This document shows, piece by piece, positions 7,739 through 15,066 of a stretch of 18,527 nt of DNA. The notes below the pieces were generated by a model, which searched no databases, was not told the DNA's origin, and saw only the letters and a program-made list of their open reading frames with translations. The stretch is from assembly GCA_900542195.1 (NCBI GenBank), contig UQNA01000056.1:1-18527 (forward strand), written 5' to 3'. A program made the position numbers and the translations under genes. Within the stretch, counting starts at the first letter, position 1. Each line of letters opens with the position of its first letter. Origin of the DNA: an uncultured Sutterella sp. (GTDB taxonomy: Bacteria; Pseudomonadota; Gammaproteobacteria; Burkholderiales; Burkholderiaceae_F).

Positions 7739-8599
7739 ATGCGGTGGCAAGGACGAGAAACAAGCAATAACGTTGAAGACAGACGAGGCCAATCCGGATT
7801 TGGCGGAGGTATGAACCTGCCTAAAGGAAAAATGGGTTTGGCTGTATTGGCGGTTGTTCTTGTAGCTGGCTATTTCGGCATCGATCTAACGCCTGTCTTA
7901 GAATTTGGATCTGATCCCGCAACTTATTCAAATCAGACTTATAAACCGACGGTAGAGGAACAGCAATTAGCCAATTTCTCCTCAGTTGCCTTGAAGAGCA
8001 CAGAAGATACTTGGAGCAAGCTCTTTAAGAATTCTGGTAAGAACTACGTGCCTCCTAAGATGGTTCTTTATTCCGGCTCAACGCAAACGGCCTGCGGTTA
8101 CGGCCAAGCTGCTATGGGACCTTTCTACTGTCCCTCTGACAACAAACTCTACGTTGACTTGTCTTTCTATAAAGATATGCAGAGAAACTTAGGCGGAGGG
8201 GGAGATTTTGCTCTCGGTTATGTCTTAGCTCATGAAGTCGGCCATCACGTTCAGAACTTATTAGGCATCGCCGACCAGGTCCGCCAAGAACAATCTCGGG
8301 TATCTCAAAAACAAGCCAACCAACTCTCGGTAATGCTTGAGCTTCAAGCAGACTGCCTAGCCGGGGTTTGGGGACACGATATGAATAAACAAGGCATCCT
8401 TGAACAGGGTGATCTGGAGAAAGCATTAAGAACAGCTGCTGCTATCGGGGACGATAGACTGCAGAAACAAAGCACGGGAAGGGTGGTGCCGGACAGCTTT
8501 ACTCATGGCACTTCGGAACAGCGTTACAAATGGTTCAAAGTCGGATTTGATTCCGGCAATCCTGAAATGTGCAATACCTTTAAATCCGGTCTTAGATGA
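7739..8599 (+). CDS. ypfJ: Neutral zinc metallopeptidase, YpfJ family, membrane-anchored
   Basis: A 286-residue member of the YpfJ/neutral zinc metallopeptidase family, whose physiological substrate is not known. The N-terminus MRWQGRETSNNVEDRRG closely resembles that of E. coli YpfJ, which fixes the ATG at 7739 (preceded by agagg, 5 nt spacing) rather than the in-frame GTG at 7724. A Gly-rich linker leads to one transmembrane helix at about 33-48. The catalytic domain carries His165-Glu166-x-x-His169 (AHEVGHHVQ), with ELQADCLAG downstream supplying the probable third ligand region. The topology suggests a short cytoplasmic N-terminus and a periplasmic peptidase domain. It stands alone, with a terminator just downstream. 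Confidence 0.9.
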   Translation: MRWQGRETSNNVEDRRGQSGFGGGMNLPKGKMGLAVLAVVLVAGYFGIDLTPVLEFGSDPATYSNQTYKPTVEEQQLANFSSVALKSTEDTWSKLFKNSGKNYVPPKMVLYSGSTQTACGYGQAAMGPFYCPSDNKLYVDLSFYKDMQRNLGGGGDFALGYVLAHEVGHHVQNLLGIADQVRQEQSRVSQKQANQLSVMLELQADCLAGVWGHDMNKQGILEQGDLEKALRTAAAIGDDRLQKQSTGRVVPDSFTHGTSEQRYKWFKVGFDSGNPEMCNTFKSGLR

Positions 8600-8652
8600 T
8601 TTTTAACTCCAATTGAAATTCCTGGCAAGGTTTTCGAGTTATCTCAGCCGGT

Positions 8653-8683
8653 AAGCATCGTCGAAGTTTTGGCGATGCTTTTT
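8653..8683 (+). terminator. Intrinsic terminator of ypfJ
   Basis: An 8-bp perfect inverted repeat, aagcatcg (8653-8660) and cgatgctt (8673-8680), with a 12-nt loop. It runs directly into a T-run (ctttttaac), 54 nt after the ypfJ stop. Confidence 0.8.
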
Positions 8684-8686
8684 AAC

Positions 8687-8719
8687 AAAAGAGAAGAGTG
8701 GACGCGCCACTCTCTCTTT
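8687..8719 (-). terminator. Intrinsic terminator of the aminotransferase gene
   Basis: Arms aaagagaagagtgg and ccactctctcttt pair over 13 bp with one bulged base and the loop acgcg. Read on the minus strand the stem is followed by ttttgtt, just after the aminotransferase stop at 8726. Together with the adjacent plus-strand terminator it insulates the convergent pair. Confidence 0.7.
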
Positions 8720-8725
8720 GTAGTA

Positions 8726-9925
8726 TTAGCCTAGCTTTTCTTTGAGCAATTCCCCAAGGGTCTTGATACCCTCCTCAATTTTTGCTGGAGGAACAGTAAC
8801 GAAGGACAACCTCATTGAGTTGTATTTTTCCTTTCCAACAGTATAGAAAGCAGATCCCGGAACGAAAGCAACCTTGCGTGCAACGGCTTCTTTCATAAGT
8901 TTGTCGGTATTGATGCTTTCCGGGAGCGTTACCCAGATAAACATACCGCCGTCCGGCTTCGTCCAGGTAAGTCCCTCTTTCGGGAAGTACTTGTCCATGG
9001 CTTTAAGCATGTACTCGCACTGGGTTTTATAGATTTCTCTGACGGCAGGGAGGTGCGTGGTCATCAACCCGTCTTCCATGATTTGGGCCGTGATGAGCTG
9101 AGTAAAGGTCGAGGTATTCAAATCGACAGCTTGTTTAAGCTGTGTGAGAGGAGCAATAGCTTCCTTCGGACCGACAACATAGCCTAAGCGGAAGCCCGGT
9201 GCCAAAACCTTGGAGAAGGTTCCCAAAGAAATGGTCCTCTCCGGTGCGTACAGCCTCATTGACGGAGGAGGTTCTTGGTCGTAATAAAGTTCGCCGTAAG
9301 GATTGTCATCAATAATCCAGAAATCATATTCGCGGGCTTTTTCTGCGAGTTTCTTTCTTCTTTCAACCGACAGTGTCAATCCGGTAGGGTTTTGGAACGT
9401 CGTAATGACATAGGCGAAACGAATGTTCTTGAATTCCGGGCCGATCAAATCAGGATTAAGACCATGCTCGTCAGTTGGGATTTCAATGTATTTCGGTTCG
9501 TAAAGATCAAAGGCTTGAATGGCACCAAGGTAACTGGGGCTTTCAACAGCCACGAGGGAACCTTTGTCAATATATGCCATGCCTAAGAGATCAAGCGCTT
9601 GTTGAGACCCGGATACAATCTGGATTTCATCTGCTTGAGCAGGAACGCCTTTTGAATTGATGTATTTAACAATTTGATCGATTAAAGGTTTCTCTCCGAC
9701 CGTCGAACTGTATTGAAGAGCCAAAGCACCTTCTTTTTCTAGGACAGTCTGAGTAGCTTTCTCGACTTCCTTAATAGGAAAGCTTTTTGGAGAGGGAAGG
9801 CCGCCGGCAAAAGAAATAATGTCTGCTTGGCCCGCAAGCTTCAAAAGATCGCTGATGATTGAATTAGTAGAATTTAATACCCTCTGCGACTTTGGGGGTG
9901 TTTGATTTTTAGTTTCCGAGTTCAT
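8726..9925 (-). CDS. PLP-dependent aminotransferase, 2-aminoadipate/aromatic (LysN-like) type
   Basis: A 399-residue fold-type I aminotransferase, cytoplasmic, moving amino groups between an amino acid and a 2-oxo acid. The PLP lysine is Lys239 in LGTFSKVLAPGFRLGYV. FQNPTG at 177-182 and DDNPYGELYY from Asp206 hold the cofactor ring, and Arg372 in MRLSF binds the substrate carboxylate. The motifs FAGGLPSPKSFP near the N-terminus and SGSQQALDLL at 105-114 are characteristic of the LysN/2-aminoadipate transaminase and MocR-aminotransferase group. There is no GntR-type DNA-binding domain, so it is an enzyme and not a MocR regulator. Substrate range in this group is broad (2-aminoadipate, branched-chain, aromatic amino acids) and cannot be fixed from sequence. 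Divergent from htpG and followed by its own terminator. Confidence 0.9.
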   Translation of the reverse strand: MNSETKNQTPPKSQRVLNSTNSIISDLLKLAGQADIISFAGGLPSPKSFPIKEVEKATQTVLEKEGALALQYSSTVGEKPLIDQIVKYINSKGVPAQADEIQIVSGSQQALDLLGMAYIDKGSLVAVESPSYLGAIQAFDLYEPKYIEIPTDEHGLNPDLIGPEFKNIRFAYVITTFQNPTGLTLSVERRKKLAEKAREYDFWIIDDNPYGELYYDQEPPPSMRLYAPERTISLGTFSKVLAPGFRLGYVVGPKEAIAPLTQLKQAVDLNTSTFTQLITAQIMEDGLMTTHLPAVREIYKTQCEYMLKAMDKYFPKEGLTWTKPDGGMFIWVTLPESINTDKLMKEAVARKVAFVPGSAFYTVGKEKYNSMRLSFVTVPPAKIEEGIKTLGELLKEKLG

Positions 9926-10027
9926 TCTCGCATTCGATTGGTTAAAACAATTAAAAACATATCCCAGGAGTTACACATTTTGTGATTCCCCGTTTTTGTT
10001 AGTCTAATTCCAATGTTCACCAAATAT

Positions 10028-10055
10028 CTTGAAAAATACTTAGAAATCCCCAAAT
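10028..10055 (+). promoter_or_regulatory. Sigma-32 heat-shock promoter of htpG
   Basis: CTTGAAA at 10028-10034 and CCCCAAAT at 10048-10055 are separated by 13 nt, a near-perfect match to the proteobacterial sigma-32 consensus (CTTGAAA, 13-17 nt, CCCCATnT). Transcription would begin near 10062, about 30 nt before the htpG ATG at 10092. Confidence 0.85.
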
Positions 10056-10091
10056 AGAAATCATCGGGAAAATTTAAAAGGAATAAAAGAA

Positions 10092-11993
10092 ATGAGTGAA
10101 CAAAAAAAGGAAACCTTAGGTTTTCAGACCGAAGTTAAACAAATGCTGCACCTCATGGTGCATTCGCTGTATTCCAACCGCGAAATTTTCTTAAGAGAAC
10201 TTATTTCTAACGCATCTGACGCTATCGATAAGCTCAAGTTTGAAGCCATCAAAAAACCGGAATTATTATCTCAGGATCCTCATCCTTCCATCAGAATCGG
10301 CGTAGATGAAACCGCTCAAACTATTACTATCAGCGATGATGGTATCGGTATGACTCGAGAAGAAGTCATTTCTCATTTGGGTACGATCGCCAAGAGCGGG
10401 ACTAAAGAGTTCTTTGCAAATCTTTCCGGAGACCAAAAGAAGGACGCCCAGCTTATCGGTCAGTTCGGCGTTGGCTTTTATTCTTCTTTCATCGTTGCCG
10501 ATAAAGTAACCGTTGTTACACGTAAAGCCGGGGATCCTGCTGATTCCGCTACTCTCTGGGAAAGCAACGGTGAGGGCGAATTCACTGTAGAGAATACAAA
10601 ACGGGATCATTTCGGTACGGACGTTATTCTTCACATGAAGAGTGAAGACAGAGACTTGGTCAGCAAGTTCAGACTCCGCAATATTCTCACCAAGTACTCC
10701 GATCACATCTCTACTCCGATTTTGATGGGTAAAGACGAATACAAAGATGACAAAGTCATCGACACCGGAGAATGGGAAGCAATCAACCAAGGCGCAGCTT
10801 TGTGGGCACGTCCGAAATCTGAAATTACGGAAGATCAGTACAAAGAGTTCTACCATCATGTTTCCCACGATCCAAGCGATCCTTTGACTTGGACACACAA
10901 TAAGGTAGAAGGCAAAAACGAATATATTCAATTGCTTTATGTCCCAAGTGCCGCACCTTTCGATCTTTGGGACAGAGAACACGTTAACGGCGTGAAACTT
11001 TACGTAAAACGCGTGTTCATTATGGATGACGCCTCCCAGTTGATGCCTAAATATCTCCGCTTTATCCGCGGCGTAATCGATTCTGAAGATCTTCCTTTGA
11101 ATGTCAGCCGTGAAATTCTTCAACAGTCCAGAGACTTGAAGACAATTCGCGATGGCTCTACAAAGCGTGTTCTTTCCATGCTTGAAGATTTGGCAGCCAG
11201 CAGGGCTGCAGATTACGACAAATTCTGGGCTTTGTTCGGAAATGTCTTGAAAGAAGGTATGGGAGAAGACCCTGCCAACAGAGAAAGAATTCAGAAGCTG
11301 TTGAGATTCGTTTCTACAGCCACTGAGGGCAAACAAACCGCTACATTAGAAGGCTATCTCGCCAGAATGAAGACAGGCCAGAACAGCATCTATTATGTTA
11401 CCGGCGACACACCGGAAGCAGCCGCTAAGAGTCCGCTGCTTGAACTCTTCAAGAAGAAGGATGTTGAAGTTCTCCTCATGGGTGGCCCAATCGATGAGTG
11501 GCTCATGCAGTTCATGACTGAATTTGAAGGAAAGTCTTTTGTCAATATTGCTAAGGGAGATTTGGATCTCGGCGATTTGTCTGACAAGAACGAAAAAGAA
11601 GAAAAGGAAAAACTTCAAGTTGAATTCAAGCCTTTAATCGATAAGTTCAAAGAGGCCTTAGGTTCTTCCGTCCAGGACGTCCGCATGACATTAAGACTGA
11701 CGGATTCTCCGGCATGTATCGTTAATGATGAAAACGCTTTAAATCCGGCTTTCGTCAGAATGATGAAGATGGCCGGACAGGAAGTTCCTGAAAGTAAGCC
11801 GATTTTGGAATTGAATCCGAATAATCCTTTGGTTGCTCGTTTGCAGGAAAAGGATGCTTTCTCTCCGGATTGGGCAAAACTCCTGTTAGAACAAGCACAG
11901 TTAATGGAAGGTGAAACTCTGGAAGATCCGGCAGGCTTTGTTCAAAGAATGAATACCATGTTGGTTGATTCAATGCACGCTAAAGCCAATTAA
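10092..11993 (+). CDS. htpG: Molecular chaperone HtpG (bacterial Hsp90)
   Basis: Cytoplasmic ATP-dependent chaperone, 633 residues (E. coli HtpG 624). The N-terminal GHKL ATPase domain shows Glu36 and Asn40 in FLRELISNASDAIDKL, DDGIGM at 82-87 and the lid GQFGVGFYSSF from 122. The middle domain contains YVKRVFI and the RGVIDSEDLPLNVSREILQ segment with the gamma-phosphate-sensing arginine. The C-terminal dimerisation domain ends without a eukaryotic MEEVD tail. Start: AAAAGGA precedes the ATG by about 9 nt. The gene is monocistronic: a sigma-32 promoter lies directly upstream and a strong terminator follows the stop. Confidence 0.97.
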   Translation: MSEQKKETLGFQTEVKQMLHLMVHSLYSNREIFLRELISNASDAIDKLKFEAIKKPELLSQDPHPSIRIGVDETAQTITISDDGIGMTREEVISHLGTIAKSGTKEFFANLSGDQKKDAQLIGQFGVGFYSSFIVADKVTVVTRKAGDPADSATLWESNGEGEFTVENTKRDHFGTDVILHMKSEDRDLVSKFRLRNILTKYSDHISTPILMGKDEYKDDKVIDTGEWEAINQGAALWARPKSEITEDQYKEFYHHVSHDPSDPLTWTHNKVEGKNEYIQLLYVPSAAPFDLWDREHVNGVKLYVKRVFIMDDASQLMPKYLRFIRGVIDSEDLPLNVSREILQQSRDLKTIRDGSTKRVLSMLEDLAASRAADYDKFWALFGNVLKEGMGEDPANRERIQKLLRFVSTATEGKQTATLEGYLARMKTGQNSIYYVTGDTPEAAAKSPLLELFKKKDVEVLLMGGPIDEWLMQFMTEFEGKSFVNIAKGDLDLGDLSDKNEKEEKEKLQVEFKPLIDKFKEALGSSVQDVRMTLRLTDSPACIVNDENALNPAFVRMMKMAGQEVPESKPILELNPNNPLVARLQEKDAFSPDWAKLLLEQAQLMEGETLEDPAGFVQRMNTMLVDSMHAKAN

Positions 11994-12020
11994 TCCGACT
12001 AACTAAATAAGTTCACGTTC

Positions 12021-12058
12021 GCCTCTTCTCTCTATCAGAGAGGAGGCTAATTTTTTTT
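12021..12058 (+). terminator. Intrinsic terminator of htpG
   Basis: gcctcttctct (12021-12031) pairs with agaggaggc and its extension to 12047 over 11 bp with one G-U pair, loop ctatc, then taattttttttac. It lies 27 nt after the htpG stop. Confidence 0.88.
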
Positions 12059-12101
12059 ACCTCCATATAAGCAAAGAGCGTATCCCTCGAATACCCACTT
12101 C

Positions 12102-12143
12102 TTGAAAAGGAGTTCTCTTAATGTCTCTATAATTCCTTTTCAA
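12102..12143 (+). promoter_or_regulatory. Inverted repeat overlapping a candidate promoter of the spermidine-synthase-like gene
   Basis: The arms ttgaaaaggagtt (12102-12114) and aattccttttcaa (12131-12143) are complementary at 12 of 13 positions (the odd pair is G-U) and are separated by 16 nt. TTGAAA at 12102 and a perfect TATAAT at 12128-12133 fall in or next to the arms. Their 20-nt spacing is longer than ideal, so TATAAT may be used with another -35. Transcription from it would start inside the right arm, so the repeat would act as DNA, for example as an operator, rather than as an mRNA hairpin. The binding protein is unknown. Confidence 0.45.
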
Positions 12144-12184
12144 ATTTGGTTAGTTGCAGCGAGATTATTTCGAAAGGCATATTT

Positions 12185-12943
12185 ATGGCAAAGAAAAAAG
12201 TAAGAACCCCGGTAGATTTTTCAGAATTGGGCGGTTATAGATATTTGCATTTCGGCTCCGAGTGGATTCAAGGAGGAATGCAGATTAATCGTCCTTACCG
12301 TCTTGCCCTTGAGTATCAGCAGTCGATGATGGCTTTGGCATTGTTTGAACCTCATCCGAAGGAAATTCTTCAGCTAGGGCTCGGTGCAGCCGGCTTTGCC
12401 AAATTTACTTGGAAATATCTTCCTGAAGCAAAAACTACAGTCGTTGAAATTTCAGAAGATGTCTATATGGCCTGTCGGATGTGGTTCAAGCTTCCTGAAG
12501 AAGATGACCATCTGAAGATTGTGTTTGAAGACTGCAAGAAATATCTGTCTGACGGAAATTTCGAACCTGCCGATTGGCTTTTGGTAGATATTTACGATGC
12601 TGAAGCTTGGGGGCCGGTATACGATGATGTGCCTTTCTATCGTCTTTGCAGGAAAGCACTCCGAGAGGGAGGAGTAGCCAGCTTTAACTTATTCGGGGGA
12701 GAAGATTTCGAAAAAAGCTATGCAGCGATTTCTGAGGCGTTTTACGGTCAAGTACTCATCATGCCTGAAGTTCAAGAAGGAAACCGTATCGTGATTGCTT
12801 CTAAAGGTGAAAAGAAAGATTACTCCATTGAACAATTGAAAGAGCGAGCTGCAGAAATTCAAGCGCGACTGAAGGTTCCTGCCAAGAAATGGATAAGGAT
12901 GCTGCAGAAAGAAAACTCTCTTTCTAATGAGTTCAAGTTTTAG
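12185..12943 (+). CDS. Spermidine-synthase-like class I SAM-fold protein
   Basis: A 252-residue protein with the polyamine aminopropyltransferase fold. The nucleotide-binding motif is ILQLGLGAAGFAKF (61-74), an acidic strand-2 end is at Glu88 (VVEIS), and LLVDIYDAEAWGP at 132-144 carries Asp135 and Asp138 in the position of the catalytic DxxD of spermidine synthases. The N-terminal beta domain is short compared with genuine SpeE, and no speD (AdoMet decarboxylase) is nearby, so polyamine synthesis is only one possibility. This branch is often annotated 'spermidine synthase' in betaproteobacteria without proof. The ATG at 12185 follows aaagg by 7 nt. A TTG at 12146 in frame would add 13 residues but has no ribosome-binding site. 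The C-terminus is Lys-rich. Confidence 0.75.
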   Translation: MAKKKVRTPVDFSELGGYRYLHFGSEWIQGGMQINRPYRLALEYQQSMMALALFEPHPKEILQLGLGAAGFAKFTWKYLPEAKTTVVEISEDVYMACRMWFKLPEEDDHLKIVFEDCKKYLSDGNFEPADWLLVDIYDAEAWGPVYDDVPFYRLCRKALREGGVASFNLFGGEDFEKSYAAISEAFYGQVLIMPEVQEGNRIVIASKGEKKDYSIEQLKERAAEIQARLKVPAKKWIRMLQKENSLSNEFKF

Positions 12944-12995
12944 ACTTCTTAGATTCCTCTGCTTTTAGTCAATCTGGCAGAGCATAGTCAATCGA

Positions 12996-13021
12996 AAAAG
13001 AGGCTTTTTTCGGCCTCTTTT
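12996..13021. terminator. Bidirectional terminator between the spermidine-synthase-like gene and nth
   Basis: aaaagaggc (12996-13004) and gcctctttt (13013-13021) form a 9-bp stem with an 8-nt loop. A-runs and T-runs lie on both sides, so the hairpin can terminate the plus-strand gene ending at 12943 and the minus-strand operon ending at 13034. Confidence 0.8.
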
Positions 13022-13033
13022 CTGCCTCGAAGC

Positions 13034-13711
13034 TCAAGTACCGGGCTTCATTTGTTTGACTTTTTTCTTCTCTGGTTTTTCAAGAAGCTTTTCTTTATAT
13101 TCGCAGAGGTCTTTAATCGGACAGCGCCAGCATTCGGGAGCTCTGGCTTTGCAGATGTAGCGGCCGAGAAGAATAAACCAGTGATGAGCATGGACCCGGT
13201 ACTCTAAAGGCGTGTACCGTTCCATTTTGATTTGAACTTGCTCAGGTGTTTTTCCGGTAGCGTATTTTGTGCGGTTGGCAACGCGGAAAACATGCGTATC
13301 CACAGCGATTTTCGGCTCACCGAAAGCAACATTCATCACCACGCTGGCGGTTTTTTTGCCGACGCCCGGAAGCTCAACAAGCTTGTCAAATTCTTGAGGA
13401 ACTTGACTGTGGTACTGATCGACCAGAGTTCGGCATAGTTCCATCACATTTTTGGTCTTAGTTCTGAAAAGTCCAATCTTCTTGATGTGGTTAAGAAAGG
13501 TTTCCGGGCCCATCTCCAACAGCTTTTCAGGAGTGTTTGCGATAGGAAAAATATTTCGAGTCGCTTCATTGACACTCTTGTCGGTGGCCTGAGCAGAAAG
13601 AACGACGGCAATTAACAACTCAAAAGGAGTGGAATATTCCAATTCGCTTTTGGGGTTAGGATTGTCCGCTTGGAGCACCTTTAAAATCTCGATTCTTTTT
13701 GCCTGATTCAT
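13034..13711 (-). CDS. nth: Endonuclease III, DNA glycosylase/AP lyase
   Basis: Base-excision repair enzyme removing oxidised pyrimidines and cleaving the abasic site. The 225-residue protein has the helix-hairpin-helix ELPGVGKKTAS with catalytic Lys120, and the catalytic aspartate Asp138 in AVDTHVFRV, both at the same numbers as in E. coli Nth. The C-terminal [4Fe-4S] motif is complete, Cys-x6-Cys-x2-Cys-x5-Cys, in the segment CKARAPECWRCPIKDLC. A basic tail follows (KPEKKKVKQMKPGT). Its ATG overlaps the stop of the RnfB-like gene by 4 nt (ATGA), so it is translationally coupled. In E. coli nth lies at the end of the rsxABCDGE operon, which this arrangement echoes in reduced form. Confidence 0.96.
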   Translation of the reverse strand: MNQAKRIEILKVLQADNPNPKSELEYSTPFELLIAVVLSAQATDKSVNEATRNIFPIANTPEKLLEMGPETFLNHIKKIGLFRTKTKNVMELCRTLVDQYHSQVPQEFDKLVELPGVGKKTASVVMNVAFGEPKIAVDTHVFRVANRTKYATGKTPEQVQIKMERYTPLEYRVHAHHWFILLGRYICKARAPECWRCPIKDLCEYKEKLLEKPEKKKVKQMKPGT

Positions 13712-14274
13712 GATTTTTTCTTTAAAAGCTTTGCAAGGAGATCTTTCTTAGCCGCCGCTGATCCTTTGGCATTGAGCTTGGCCTCTTTTTCTTCTTCTAT
13801 CTGCTTTCTGCGCAGATTCCGGTCATTAAACCTCTGTCTGGAACGGTTTTTATCTTCCTCTGTCCATTCTCTGTTCGCTGGTTCCATATCAATGCAGTCC
13901 ATCGGACACGCTATCTGACAAAGACAGCATCCCGTGCAATATACAGGATCTACCTGATGCATATGTTTTGGAGAACCGATGATGGCATCGGTGGGACAGG
14001 CAGTAACGCAGAGTTTGCATCCGATGCAAAGCTTTGGATTAATTACGGCAGTTTCAAACGGAACATGCTCTCCGCAAGATTGATCCAACGGCAAGATTTC
14101 CAACTCTAATAAAGATGCAAGCTTGCGGATGCCGTCGTTTCCTCCGGGAGGACAGCGGTTTATTTTTTCTCCGCTAACGATAGCTTTGGCATACTCCAGA
14201 CAGCCTTTATGGCCGCATTGTTCGCACTGCGTCTGCGGAAGGATGCTGTCAATCTTTAGAACTAATTGATCCAT
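13708..14274 (-). CDS. rnfB: RnfB/RsxB-like iron-sulfur protein lacking the membrane anchor
   Basis: A 188-residue electron-transfer protein with the RnfB layout. A 4Fe-4S domain has Cys17, Cys20, Cys25 and Cys41 in the ILPQTQCEQCGHKGC...RCPPGG context. Two ferredoxin-type clusters follow: CIGCKLCVTACP from Cys83 and CTGCCLCQIACP from Cys113. The tail from about 130 is highly charged and Lys/Arg-rich. E. coli RsxB starts with a hydrophobic membrane helix. Here the protein begins immediately before the first iron-sulfur domain, so it should be soluble. No rnfA, C, D, G or E is in the window. It sits 12 nt after fpr and overlaps nth by 4 nt, so it probably exchanges electrons with the operon's ferredoxin and reductase. 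No clear Shine-Dalgarno precedes its ATG. Confidence 0.85.
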   Translation of the reverse strand: MDQLVLKIDSILPQTQCEQCGHKGCLEYAKAIVSGEKINRCPPGGNDGIRKLASLLELEILPLDQSCGEHVPFETAVINPKLCIGCKLCVTACPTDAIIGSPKHMHQVDPVYCTGCCLCQIACPMDCIDMEPANREWTEEDKNRSRQRFNDRNLRRKQIEEEKEAKLNAKGSAAAKKDLLAKLLKKKS

Positions 14275-14286
14275 AAAGAAAGAGGG

Positions 14287-15066
14287 TTACCAGAGGTTTT
14301 CAGCGAGAAGATTCCCGGGCTGTCCTCTGCGTGGAGACACAAAGCCCTTGGTTTTAAGGACATTTCGAGCGGATTTCAGCATTTCCGGATTGCCGCAGAG
14401 AAGAACACGGGATTCAACCGGATCTAACTTGCGTTCTGCCGTTGCTTCTAAATCACCGCTTTCAATTAAAGCAGGAATTCTTTGAGATAAAAACTGTGTG
14501 GCTTCGCGGGTAATTACGGGAACATAACAGAAAGAATTACTTGGATTGGCACCGAATCTTGAATCATCCGTAAATTTCTGAATGAGGTTGGTGTATGCCA
14601 AGTCTTCGGAATATCTGACGGATTGAACCAAGACGATATTACGCCATTGCTTCCAAATAGATTCGTCCTGAAGAATGGACATGAAGGGTGCTAAGCCGGT
14701 ACCGGAGGAAATGCACCATAAAGTGTTTCCTCCCGGAATTCTTTCCGGAAGCATAGAGCCCCAAAGTTCCGGCTCTAAGTAACAGGATTGACCCGGCTCT
14801 AGAGCCGTCAGTACACCGGAAACCCTTCCTCCTTGAACCTCAACAATAAAGAATTCTAGGAAGGGATCTTCCGGAAGAGACGCCATAGAGTAGGGACGAC
14901 CTTCGTAAGCAGTACCCTCAGCAAAATCTTTTTCGATTCCTAAACGAACAAATTGTCCGGGCTTAAAAGTAAAAGAATCCGGCTTCTCAAATCTCAGAGA
15001 AACTAATCCTTCTCTCCAAACTTGCTTCTGGAGGAGCTTAATGGGTACTGCTTTCTGAGGAATCAT
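14287..15066 (-). CDS. fpr: Ferredoxin/flavodoxin-NADP(+) reductase
   Basis: A 259-residue FAD enzyme that transfers electrons between NADP(H) and ferredoxin in the cytoplasm. The FAD motif Arg57-Pro-Tyr-Ser60 (GRPYSMAS) is followed by the NADP-domain SSGTGLAPFMS at 120-130, SVRYSEDLAY around 151-158 and LLCGNPEML near the C-terminus. The last residue is an aromatic Trp as in bacterial FNRs, although the usual penultimate Tyr of the terminal E-x-Y-W-type sequence is Leu here (AENLW). The ATG is preceded by aagga with 6-7 nt spacing and overlaps the fdxA stop by 4 nt (15063-15066), so fdxA and fpr are translationally coupled, consistent with a ferredoxin and its reductase being made together. 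Confidence 0.92.
   Translation of the reverse strand: MIPQKAVPIKLLQKQVWREGLVSLRFEKPDSFTFKPGQFVRLGIEKDFAEGTAYEGRPYSMASLPEDPFLEFFIVEVQGGRVSGVLTALEPGQSCYLEPELWGSMLPERIPGGNTLWCISSGTGLAPFMSILQDESIWKQWRNIVLVQSVRYSEDLAYTNLIQKFTDDSRFGANPSNSFCYVPVITREATQFLSQRIPALIESGDLEATAERKLDPVESRVLLCGNPEMLKSARNVLKTKGFVSPRRGQPGNLLAENLW

Noticed and set aside
10266..11336. A 356-codon open frame antisense to htpG
   Set aside because: It lies wholly inside htpG on the opposite strand, shows no recognisable domain and has no ribosome-binding site I could support. Long antisense frames are common opposite strongly codon-biased genes.
12146..12184. TTG start adding 13 residues to the spermidine-synthase-like protein
   Set aside because: No ribosome-binding site precedes it, whereas the ATG at 12185 has aaagg at 7 nt.
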